Part shown: positions 1 through 6,159 of the stretch, piece by piece | Layout: the number at the start of each line of letters is the position of its first letter | How positions within the stretch are numbered: position 1 is the first letter of the stretch | NCBI GenBank assembly: GCA_949746285.1 | Contig: CATJZH010000055.1 | Coordinates: forward strand, 1-11,692 | Reading direction: 5' to 3' | Length of the DNA stretch: 11,692 nucleotides | Source of the DNA: an uncultured Clostridia bacterium | Lineage (GTDB): Bacteria; Bacillota; Clostridia; TANB77; CAG-508 | Made by a program: the position numbers and the translations under genes | The notes under the pieces: generated by a model | Told to the model about the DNA's origin: nothing | Seen by the model: the letters and a program-made list of their open reading frames with translations, nothing else | Databases searched by the model: none

Positions 1-1
1 A

Positions 2-997
2 TCTAAAAGATATATGCATCAATACAATTTCCCAGGATATAGTGTAGGAGAAGCAAAATCTTCACGTGGACCTGGAAGAAGAGAAGTAGGACATGGTGCT
101 TTAGCTGAAAAAGCATTAGTTCCAGTATTACCAAGTGTAGAAGAATTTCCATATGCAATAAGAGTAGTATCAGAAATATTAAGTTCAAATGGTTCTACAT
201 CACAAGGAAGTATATGTGCATCAACATTAGCATTAATGGATGCTGGTGTTCCAATAAAAAAACCAGTTGCTGGTATATCAACAGGATTAATAACAGATGA
301 AAATGATCCAAGTAAATATGTTGTTATAACAGATATTCAAGGTATAGAAGATTTCTTTGGAGATATGGACTTTAAAGTTGGTGGAACAAAAGATGGTATA
401 ACAGCAATACAAGTAGATATAAAAGTAGATGGATTAAGTTATGAAATAATAGCAGAAGCATTTGAAAGAACGGCTAAAGCCAGAGCATATATACTAGACG
501 ATATTATGTGCCCACAAATTTCTGAGCCAAGAGCAGAAATATCTAAATATGCACCTAAAATTGTTAATATGCAAATAAGTGTAGATAAAATTAAAGATGT
601 TATAGGTTCCGGTGGAAAAGTTATAAATAAAATAATAGAAGAAACAGGGGTAAAAATAGATATAGAAGAAGATGGAGCAGTATTTATATATTCAGATAAT
701 TTAGAAGGTGCTAACAAGGCAAAAGAAATTATTGAAGAAATAACTAGAGAAATAGAAGTAGATGGGATATATACTGGAAAAGTTGTTAAAATAGCAACAT
801 TTGGAGCTTTTGTTGATTTAGGTGGAGGAAAAGAAGGGTTGCTTCATATTTCAAAAATTTCAAATGAAAGAGTAAATAAAGTAGAAGACGTTTTAAAAGT
901 TGGAGATGAGGTAACAGTAAAAGTTTATGAAATTGATAATCAAGGAAGAATAAACTTAACAAGAAAAGACTTATATACAGAATCTACTGAAGAGTAA
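2..997 (+). CDS. pnp: Polyribonucleotide nucleotidyltransferase (PNPase), C-terminal part, 5' end outside window
   Basis: This is a phosphorolytic 3'-5' exoribonuclease that uses phosphate to shorten RNA and release nucleoside diphosphates; it acts in cytoplasmic mRNA turnover. The reading frame is open from base 2 (SKRY before the first Met at 14), so the true start lies upstream. Numbering from that Met, the second RNase PH core runs to about residue 170. It contains RGPGRREVGHG at 18-28 and the active-site block EDFFGDMDFK, in which D113, D119 and K121 match the E. coli catalytic residues D486, D492 and K494. A KH domain follows, with the loop IGSGGKVI at 197-204. An S1 domain spans about 251-320 (GKVVKIATFGAFVDL ... 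EGLLHIS). The protein ends at residue 327 with a short acidic tail and no extension. About 330 residues of a usual ~700 are visible. The downstream hairpin 14 bases after the stop ends the transcript. The assignment is essentially certain. Confidence 0.97.
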   Translation, partial: SKRYMHQYNFPGYSVGEAKSSRGPGRREVGHGALAEKALVPVLPSVEEFPYAIRVVSEILSSNGSTSQGSICASTLALMDAGVPIKKPVAGISTGLITDENDPSKYVVITDIQGIEDFFGDMDFKVGGTKDGITAIQVDIKVDGLSYEIIAEAFERTAKARAYILDDIMCPQISEPRAEISKYAPKIVNMQISVDKIKDVIGSGGKVINKIIEETGVKIDIEEDGAVFIYSDNLEGANKAKEIIEEITREIEVDGIYTGKVVKIATFGAFVDLGGGKEGLLHISKISNERVNKVEDVLKVGDEVTVKVYEIDNQGRINLTRKDLYTESTEE

Positions 998-1010
998 TAG
1001 AACAATATAA

Positions 1011-1050
1011 AAAACGAAGCACAGATATTTTGCACTCTGTGCTTCGTTTT
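1011..1050. terminator. Bidirectional rho-independent terminator between pnp and a convergent small gene
   Basis: A perfect 15-bp inverted repeat (1011-1025 and 1036-1050) encloses a 10-base loop. The arms begin with AAAA and end with TTTT, so each strand reads as a GC-containing hairpin (core CGAAGCACAGA) followed by a U run. It lies 14 bases after the pnp stop. On the other strand it lies 12 bases after the stop of the small gene at 1062-1196. Sharing by the two convergent genes explains the symmetry. Confidence 0.9.
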
Positions 1051-1061
1051 GAAACTAGAGT

Positions 1062-1196
1062 CTAATAGTCATCATCTTCAAAAGAATGATGGCTTCCTCT
1101 ATAATACTGAAAAGCAGTTATAAGGGCAATAACCCCGTTAATAATGCTTGCCAGAGCCTGAAAAAGATGGGCTAAAAACCGTAAATTCTTTTCCAT
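1062..1196 (-). CDS. Small single-span membrane protein, 44 residues, function unknown
   Basis: I read this ORF directly from the minus strand. The start ATG (1196-1194) is preceded by a perfect GGAGGTGA (complement of 1203-1210) with 6 bases between, which strongly supports translation. The start at 1201 stops after nine codons and is not used. The protein begins MEKNLRF and has one hydrophobic segment at about residues 7-29 (FLAHLFQALASIINGVIALI and onward). It then has QYYRGSHH and an acidic end, FEDDDY. The positive N terminus (K3, R6) and acidic tail do not fix the topology. By my count GC is about 36 %, with codons such as CGG, GGG, CTG and GCC that are rare in the neighbours; this hints at foreign origin or special constraint. 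A TTGACA promoter lies upstream and a shared terminator downstream, so it is probably a monocistronic gene. I recognise no family. A type I toxin-like peptide or a small membrane regulator are possibilities, not conclusions. Confidence 0.72.
   Translation of the reverse strand: MEKNLRFLAHLFQALASIINGVIALITAFQYYRGSHHSFEDDDY
1077..1105 (+). promoter_or_regulatory. Possible antisense promoter inside the small membrane protein gene
   Basis: On the plus strand, TTCAAA (1077-1082, 4 of 6 matches to the -35) is followed after exactly 17 bases by a perfect TATAAT (1100-1105). A transcript from about 1112 would be complementary to the 5' part of the small gene's mRNA, including its ribosome binding site. 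Such motifs arise easily by chance in DNA this rich in A and T, and no convincing terminator for the RNA is visible. This is only a candidate. Confidence 0.25.
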
Positions 1197-1236
1197 GACA
1201 TTTCACCTCCATATTTTGATAATATAATTTTACCAT

Positions 1237-1265
1237 AATTTACATAAAATTACAAACAATGTCAA
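1237..1265 (-). promoter_or_regulatory. Sigma-A-type promoter for the 44-residue membrane protein
   Basis: Read on the minus strand, a perfect -35 TTGACA (1265-1260) is followed by a 17-base spacer and a -10 TAAATT (1242-1237, 4 of 6 matches). Transcription would start near 1230, about 35 bases before the ATG at 1196, and the leader contains the GGAGGTGA site. The exact spacing and location support a real promoter. Confidence 0.6.
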
Positions 1266-1412
1266 AAAATGCAATTAAAAAATTAAATTTTTTAGTGAAT
1301 ATAATTTTTTTTTCATTATATACTATAAATAAGTATAGAAAAAATGCAAAAAATACTGAAAATAGTAGCATGTACAAAAATATTATGAAATTCTTAAAAT
1401 TAAGCAAAAAAC
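1266..1412. other. AT-rich non-coding spacer between two divergent promoters
   Basis: This stretch separates the minus-strand promoter at 1237-1265 from the plus-strand promoter at 1413-1441. It is almost entirely A and T and holds an AT-only palindrome (1277-1293) and a nine-T run (1305-1313). Open frames cross it on both strands, but none has a ribosome binding site. I see no RNA gene, repeat family or operator that I can support. Confidence 0.5.
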
Positions 1413-1441
1413 TTGAAAAATATTCCATAAAATGCTATAAT
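1413..1441 (+). promoter_or_regulatory. Sigma-A promoter of the glycosyltransferase gene
   Basis: TTGAAA (1413-1418), a 17-base spacer and a perfect TATAAT (1436-1441) preceded by TGC, an extended -10 element. Transcription would begin near 1448, giving a leader of about 55 bases with the AGAGG ribosome binding site at 1492-1496, seven bases before the ATG at 1504. Confidence 0.75.
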
Positions 1442-1503
1442 AAAAACTGTGTATAGAAGCAAAATAAATCTATACAAATTAACATATGAAAAGAGGTTAA
1501 AAA

Positions 1504-2748
1504 ATGAAGTATTTATATCTTCTACAACAAGCTTTGATATGGTTAATAACAATATATTGGGCATATCAAATTGTAGTTAGCTTTTGTTCTTTAATAAAAT
1601 TAAAAGATAAAAAGTTAATAATTGAAAAAGATCATAAATTTATGGCAATAATACCAGCACATAACGAAGAAAATGTAATTAAAAATTTAGTTGAAAGTTT
1701 AAAAGCTCAAAATTATCCTGAAGAGCTATATGATATATACGTTATAGCAGACAATTGTACAGATGCAACAGCAGAAATAGCTAAAGAAGCTGGAGCAAAA
1801 GTTTTAAAAAGATTTGATGAAGAACACAAAACAAAAGGATTTGCACTTAATTGGTTTTTAAAACAAAAAATAGAAGAAAATGCTGATTATGATGCATTTT
1901 GTGTATTTGATGCAGACAATATAGTAGATAAAAATTTCTTAAAAAATATGAATAAAAAGCTTTGTCAAGGAGAAGAAATAGTTCAAGGATATAGAGATAT
2001 AAAGAATCCTACAGATTCATGGATTACTGGTGGATATGCAATATTTTATTGGATGATGAACAGATTTTATCATCTAGCAAGATATAACTTAGGATTATCT
2101 CCTTTAATAAATGGAACAGGATTTATGGTAAAATTTGATGTAGTAAAACCTAATGGATGGCAAACGGTTACATTAACAGAAGATATAGAATTTTCTTTAA
2201 TAAATATATCAAAAGGAAGAAAACTAGGATGGGCAACAGATGCAATAGTATATGATGAGCAACCAGTTCATTTTGATCAAAGTTGGTCACAACGTTCTAG
2301 ATGGACAGTAGGACATTTACAATGTATGAAAAACTATACTAAAGATTTAGCTAAAGGTGTAGCTAAACACAAAACACTTATGAACTTTGATGGATTATTA
2401 TATATGTTTGGGATTCCTATGATGTTATTAACATTTTTATTACTAGGAGTTAATGGATTATTATATTTAGGTGCTGAAATGACAGCAAGTGATTTAATTG
2501 GAAATTACTCTAGATATTTAATCGCAACATTCATATTACCAGTTATTACAGGTGTAGCGATAATGGCTTTAGATAAAAGAAAAATAAAACCAATGTTAAG
2601 AGCAATATTATGCTATCCATTATTTTTAGGTTCATGGATACTAATAAATTTAAAATGTATAATAAAACCAAATACTAAATGGGAAAAAATCGAGCATGTT
2701 AGAGATATAAACATAAAAGAAGTAAAGCAAGAAACAACACATGCATAA
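1504..2748 (+). CDS. Membrane-bound family 2 glycosyltransferase, synthase-like
   Basis: A 414-residue membrane glycosyltransferase that probably transfers sugars from a nucleotide donor at the inner face of the membrane and may extrude a polysaccharide or make a glycolipid. One N-terminal membrane helix (about 8-32) precedes a cytosolic GT-A domain (about 46-280). That domain starts with IIPAHNEE (49-56) and carries all motifs of the processive GT2 group: D83 in ADNCTD, DAD at 136-138, TED at 225-227 with D227 as likely catalytic base, and QRSRW at 263-267. About three hydrophobic helices follow at 296-322, 336-357 and 367-388, then a charged tail. Length and topology resemble PgaC/IcaA, hyaluronan and cellulose synthase-type proteins, but the acceptor and donor cannot be read from the sequence. 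It has its own promoter and terminator and no partner genes such as a BcsB, deacetylase or export component, so a simple glycolipid transferase is an alternative. The fold assignment is firm; the product is unknown. Confidence 0.9.
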   Translation: MKYLYLLQQALIWLITIYWAYQIVVSFCSLIKLKDKKLIIEKDHKFMAIIPAHNEENVIKNLVESLKAQNYPEELYDIYVIADNCTDATAEIAKEAGAKVLKRFDEEHKTKGFALNWFLKQKIEENADYDAFCVFDADNIVDKNFLKNMNKKLCQGEEIVQGYRDIKNPTDSWITGGYAIFYWMMNRFYHLARYNLGLSPLINGTGFMVKFDVVKPNGWQTVTLTEDIEFSLINISKGRKLGWATDAIVYDEQPVHFDQSWSQRSRWTVGHLQCMKNYTKDLAKGVAKHKTLMNFDGLLYMFGIPMMLLTFLLLGVNGLLYLGAEMTASDLIGNYSRYLIATFILPVITGVAIMALDKRKIKPMLRAILCYPLFLGSWILINLKCIIKPNTKWEKIEHVRDINIKEVKQETTHA

Positions 2749-2768
2749 ATATAAAATAATATATAATG

Positions 2769-2799
2769 AAAGATGCAGCATTTGTGTTGCATCTTTTTT
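2769..2799 (+). terminator. Rho-independent terminator after the glycosyltransferase gene
   Basis: A 12-bp stem (AAAGATGCAGCA at 2769-2780 against TGTTGCATCTTT at 2785-2796, with one G-U pair) closes a four-base TTTG loop and runs into a six-T tract at 2794-2799. It lies 20 bases after the stop codon, so the glycosyltransferase is a single-gene unit. Confidence 0.9.
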
Positions 2800-2810
2800 A
2801 AATTTTATAC

Positions 2811-2839
2811 TAGAAAAAAATAGTAGCAAATAGTATAAT
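2811..2839 (+). promoter_or_regulatory. Promoter of the metallo-beta-lactamase-fold gene
   Basis: A perfect TATAAT (2834-2839) sits 17 bases after TAGAAA (2811-2816, 4 of 6 matches to the -35). The predicted start of transcription, near 2846, is only about 14 bases before the ATG at 2860. The mRNA would therefore begin almost at its AGGAGG ribosome binding site (2848-2853). Confidence 0.6.
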
Positions 2840-2859
2840 GTAAAAATAGGAGGAGTAAA

Positions 2860-3573
2860 ATGAAATTAAAAGTAATCGGTTCTGGAAATCTTTATTCGAG
2901 TAGTAATAGTGCCAGTTATTTAATTGATAATAAGATATTAATAGATGTGCCAAATGGAATATGTAAAACTTTAAAAAACATGGATGTAGACTTTTCTAAA
3001 ATTACTGATTTATTAATAACTCATTTTCATGGCGACCATTTTTTTGATTTACCATTTTTTTTACTTTATAAAATGCCATATGAAGGAGAATTTAGTAATA
3101 TATATTGTACTAAAGAAGACGTAAACAAAGTATATGATATTACTAAACTAGCATTTCGAAATAAAGCTGAAAAAATAAAAGATTATTTCAAATATGTACA
3201 TGATAATAAATTTAAAATATGTGCATATGATATAGAAAAAATATTAGTTAATCATAGTAGTTATATAGAGTCATATGGATATGTATTTCATGAAGGAGAT
3301 AAATATATAGGATTTACAGGAGATTCAACACCTTGTAATAATATTGAAGAAATGGCTAGTAAATGTCAACATTTAATATGTGATTGTAATGATAGCGAAA
3401 TTATGGAAAAAAAGAGTCATATAAGTATAGATGATATAAAAAAATTGGCAATAAAATTTCCAAATTGTATTTTTTATACAACACATATGCATGATATAAC
3501 TAGAGAAAAACTAAAACAATTAAATATAAAAAATATTGTTATTTTAAAAGATGGAGATGAATTTATATTCTAA
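2860..3573 (+). CDS. Metallo-beta-lactamase-fold hydrolase, RNase Z-like
   Basis: A 237-residue soluble enzyme of the metallo-beta-lactamase superfamily, most like the RNase Z/ElaC-type branch, probably a zinc-dependent phosphodiesterase or RNA-processing enzyme. It begins KLKVIGSGN and SYLID (19-23), as such proteins do. The metal motif THFHGDH supplies H55, H57, D59 and H60. Further likely ligands are H132 in NHSS, D155 in FTGDST, and H209 in TTHMHD; H187 in KSHIS may also take part. There is no signal peptide or membrane segment. At 237 residues it is shorter than the ~300 of true RNase Z, and I see no exosite arm for tRNA binding, so a general phosphodiesterase or another hydrolase is as likely. 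The start is set by AGGAGG six bases upstream. No terminator is evident before murB, 91 bases away, so partial co-transcription is possible. Confidence 0.85.
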   Translation: MKLKVIGSGNLYSSSNSASYLIDNKILIDVPNGICKTLKNMDVDFSKITDLLITHFHGDHFFDLPFFLLYKMPYEGEFSNIYCTKEDVNKVYDITKLAFRNKAEKIKDYFKYVHDNKFKICAYDIEKILVNHSSYIESYGYVFHEGDKYIGFTGDSTPCNNIEEMASKCQHLICDCNDSEIMEKKSHISIDDIKKLAIKFPNCIFYTTHMHDITREKLKQLNIKNIVILKDGDEFIF

Positions 3574-3591
3574 TAAATTTTCTTATTCTAC

Positions 3592-3631
3592 TTGTAAAAA
3601 ATATAAAATAATGATAGTATTACTATATAAT
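3592..3631 (+). promoter_or_regulatory. Possible promoter region of murB
   Basis: TTGTAA (3592-3597) is followed after 17 bases by TAGTAT (3615-3620), and a perfect TATAAT lies slightly further on (3626-3631) without a good -35 at the right distance. Either could drive the murB unit. A weak 5-bp ATAGT/ACTAT repeat at about 3614-3626 ahead of a five-T run is too poor to call a terminator. Confidence 0.35.
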
Positions 3632-3664
3632 TTTTGAGTATATAAGAGCAGAAGGGAAGATCAT

Positions 3665-4582
3665 ATGGCAGACTTTGAAAAACAATTACAAGAAATTGTA
3701 AATAAAAAAAACATATTGAAAAATGAGCCTATGTCTAAGCATACATCACTTAAAATTGGCGGTAATGCCGATTATTTTGTGATAGTTAGTTCAGTAGATG
3801 AATTAAAAAATGTAATAAATTTAGCAAGTAAAAACAATATTAAATTTTATATTATAGGAAATGGTACAAATCTTTTAGTAAAAGATGGTGGAATTAGAGG
3901 AATTGTAATAAAGTTAGATTTTAAAAGTTTCAAAATAAAAAGAAGTTCAAATGAAATATTTATAACAGCAGAATCTGGAATGTCACTAGCAGCATTAGCA
4001 AGTGTAGCGTTAAAAGAAGAAATAGCAGGGGTAGAATTTTTATCAGGAATACCAGGAACAATAGGTGGAGCAATTAGAATGAATGCTGGCGCATATGGAA
4101 GTGAAATGAAAGATATTTTAGTAAGATCTAGATATATGACATATGATGGCAAGATAAAAACTTTAACTTTAGATGAACATAAATTTGAATATAGAAATAG
4201 CATTTTTTCAAGTTTAGATGGAATAATTATAGATACAACTATAAAAGGAAAAAAAGGAATAAAAGAAGAAATTGAAGAAAAAATGCAAGAATATTCAAAA
4301 TCTAGAAAAGAACATCAACCATTAGAATATCCAAATGCAGGAAGTACATTTAAAAGGATAGAAACAAAGCCAACTGCAAAAATAATTGATGAATGTGGAT
4401 TAAAAGGATTTAGTGTAGGAGATGCTGAGGTATCAACAAAACATGCAGGTTTTATAGTAAATAAAGGAAAAGCTTCTGCCAAAGATGTATTAGAATTAAT
4501 TTCACATATAAAAAAAGAAGTAAAAAAGAAGTTTAATGTAGATATAGAATTAGAAATATTAGTATTAGGAGATGAAAAGTAA
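3665..4582 (+). CDS. murB: UDP-N-acetylenolpyruvoylglucosamine reductase (MurB)
   Basis: This enzyme reduces UDP-GlcNAc-enolpyruvate to UDP-MurNAc with NADPH and FAD, the second committed step of cytosolic peptidoglycan precursor synthesis. At 305 residues it has the length of the short (type II) MurB of Firmicutes. FAD-domain motifs are HTSLKIGGNADYF (26-38), IGNGTNLLV (64-72) and the block around SGIPGTIGGAIRMNAGAYG (127-145). The substrate-domain signature YPNAGSTFKR (222-231) carries the catalytic proton donor S227. GFSVGDAEVSTKHAGFIVN (248-266) is also typical. Near the C terminus IELEILVLG places E297 where the catalytic Glu is expected. YRNS at 177-180 matches the usual Y-R-x-S element. 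The start ATG follows AAGGGA (3652-3657) by seven bases. The stop overlaps the next start as TAATG, so the next gene is translationally coupled. A confident call. Confidence 0.97.
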   Translation: MADFEKQLQEIVNKKNILKNEPMSKHTSLKIGGNADYFVIVSSVDELKNVINLASKNNIKFYIIGNGTNLLVKDGGIRGIVIKLDFKSFKIKRSSNEIFITAESGMSLAALASVALKEEIAGVEFLSGIPGTIGGAIRMNAGAYGSEMKDILVRSRYMTYDGKIKTLTLDEHKFEYRNSIFSSLDGIIIDTTIKGKKGIKEEIEEKMQEYSKSRKEHQPLEYPNAGSTFKRIETKPTAKIIDECGLKGFSVGDAEVSTKHAGFIVNKGKASAKDVLELISHIKKEVKKKFNVDIELEILVLGDEK

Positions 4583-6144
4583 TGAGGTCATTTATAGAAT
4601 GGTTTAAAGCGAGTACAAAAGTTAAAAGATGGATTCTTTTAATAATTTTTGGTATGGTACTCACTTGTTATGGAATAGCAAAAATATTAGTTTCAGAAGA
4701 AATAAGTTTTTTTGAACTAGGAAAAACAATAACAATATTTGTTATAGGATTTATATCAATAGTTATAAGTATTGTATTTATACAAAAAAGATCACTTGAA
4801 ATAATCATAGAAGCTAATAATACCACGGAGACTGGAGAAAAAGCTAAATCCAACATTAAATCATTAATATTTAATAGAAAAGTTTATGAAGAAGGACCAA
4901 AAGTAGTTGTAATTGGAGGAGGACCTGGATTAAATAATATATTAGAAGGTTTTAAGAAATACACCAACAATATTACAGCTATAGTAAATATGGCGGATTA
5001 TACAAATGTATCAGGAGCTGATTCTTTTAAAGATATAAAAGATGCAATAACATCAATGTCAAATAACGAAAATGAAATGTCTAGTTTAATGAATTTAAAT
5101 TTTAAAAATGAAAAATTATATGGACTTAATTTTGGAGATTTATATTTAGTTGCTATGAACGAAATATATAGCAATATGTCAGAAGCTATTTTAAGAAGTA
5201 GTCAAGTATTAAATATATCTGGAAAAGTATTGCCAGTTACATTAGATGAAATTACATTATGTGCAGATCTTTCTGATGGTACAACAATAAAACAAAAAGA
5301 CAAAATTCCAGAAGCTGTTGCTTCAAAATCACAAAAAATAAATAGAATATATGTAACACCATCAAACGCTAAACCAGCTCCAGGAGTGGTAGAAGCGATA
5401 GAAGATGCAGAGATTATAATTATAGGACCAGGAAGTTTATATACAAATGTATTACCAAATTTATTAGTAAGAAATATTTCTAAAGCAGTAAAAGATAGTA
5501 AAGCTACTAAGTATTATATTTCAAATATAATGACAGAACCTGGACAAACGGAAAATTATACATTATCAGAACATTTAAAAGCATTACAAGAGCATGTGGG
5601 AACAGGAATTATAGATTATTGTTTAGCAGATACTGGAGAAGTTGTTCCAGAATATGTAAGAAAATATAACAAAGAAGGTCAAGACATAGTAGAAATAGAT
5701 AATAAAAAAATAAATGAATATGACGTAAAAGTAATACAAAAGAATTTATCTTGTATAAAAGATGGAAAAATTATGCATGATTCGAGTGTTGTTGCATCAA
5801 CAATAATTGAAATGGTATGTAATGATTTGAAATTCCATGATATGCAAAATGATACACAATATTTATTATTAAAATCAGTATTGAAAGAGCAAAAAAAATT
5901 ACAACAAAAAAGCTTAGTAAAAATACCGTATAAAACAAAAATAGATTTTTCAAATACCAAAAGTAAATTTAAAGAAAAATATAAAGATAGAGTAGATTCA
6001 ATTCAAAACACAGACAAAAAAATTATCGAAAATCAGAAAATTGCGGAGCAAATTGAAAAAATTGAAAATGACAAGAAAAATAAAGCAGAAAATAGTCCCA
6101 AAAGAGAACCTATGAGAAGAAACAACAAAAGAAATAATAATTAA
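4582..6144 (+). CDS. yvcK: Divergent membrane-anchored YvcK-family (CofD-like) protein
   Basis: The family (gluconeogenesis factor YvcK) binds UDP-sugars and links carbon metabolism to cell wall synthesis and shape in Bacillus and relatives. This copy has 520 residues. Two N-terminal membrane helices (about 16-35 and 48-68) follow a basic start, so the rest should be cytosolic. A Rossmann-type YvcK domain spans about 106-415: KVVVIGGGPGL (107-117), YTNNITAIVNMAD (127-139), GKVLPVTLDE (214-223), IGPGSLYTNVLPNLLV (281-296), and NIMTEPGQTENYT (315-327). The usual ADDGGSSGRLR stretch is replaced by ADYTNVSGADS (138-148), and the PPGD loop is missing before DIKDAI. These differences suggest altered or lost ligand binding. 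Residues 430-520 form a lysine-rich, probably disordered tail ending in RRNNKRNNN. AGGAGA (4567-4572), inside the murB end, serves as the ribosome binding site, and the start overlaps the murB stop. The family is firm; whether it acts like canonical YvcK is not. Confidence 0.88.
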   Translation: MRSFIEWFKASTKVKRWILLIIFGMVLTCYGIAKILVSEEISFFELGKTITIFVIGFISIVISIVFIQKRSLEIIIEANNTTETGEKAKSNIKSLIFNRKVYEEGPKVVVIGGGPGLNNILEGFKKYTNNITAIVNMADYTNVSGADSFKDIKDAITSMSNNENEMSSLMNLNFKNEKLYGLNFGDLYLVAMNEIYSNMSEAILRSSQVLNISGKVLPVTLDEITLCADLSDGTTIKQKDKIPEAVASKSQKINRIYVTPSNAKPAPGVVEAIEDAEIIIIGPGSLYTNVLPNLLVRNISKAVKDSKATKYYISNIMTEPGQTENYTLSEHLKALQEHVGTGIIDYCLADTGEVVPEYVRKYNKEGQDIVEIDNKKINEYDVKVIQKNLSCIKDGKIMHDSSVVASTIIEMVCNDLKFHDMQNDTQYLLLKSVLKEQKKLQQKSLVKIPYKTKIDFSNTKSKFKEKYKDRVDSIQNTDKKIIENQKIAEQIEKIENDKKNKAENSPKREPMRRNNKRNNN

Positions 6145-6159
6145 AGGGGTAATGTACAA

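Noticed and set aside
439..717. 92-codon minus-strand ORF inside pnp
   Set aside because: A shadow of the conserved PNPase reading frame with no start signals.
1277..1293. AT-only palindrome followed by a T run as a strong terminator
   Set aside because: The stem has only A-T pairs and almost no loop, too weak to call on its own; mentioned only as a possible end for a hypothetical antisense RNA.
1240..1428. 62-codon minus-strand ORF with a Phe-rich, membrane-like translation
   Set aside because: No ribosome binding site; Phe/Ile richness is expected from the poly-A/T sequence, and its end overlaps the better supported promoter at 1237-1265.
1259..1456. 65-codon plus-strand ORF in the spacer
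   Set aside because: No ribosome binding site before the ATG, low-complexity Lys/Asn-rich translation, and it runs through the promoter of the glycosyltransferase gene.
3611..3635. Short inverted repeat with a T run after the metallo-beta-lactamase-fold gene
   Set aside because: Only a 5-bp A/T-rich stem; more likely part of the murB promoter region.
3847..4203. 118-codon minus-strand ORF inside murB
   Set aside because: It lies wholly inside a well-supported conserved gene and has no ribosome binding site; long open shadows are common in AT-rich genes.
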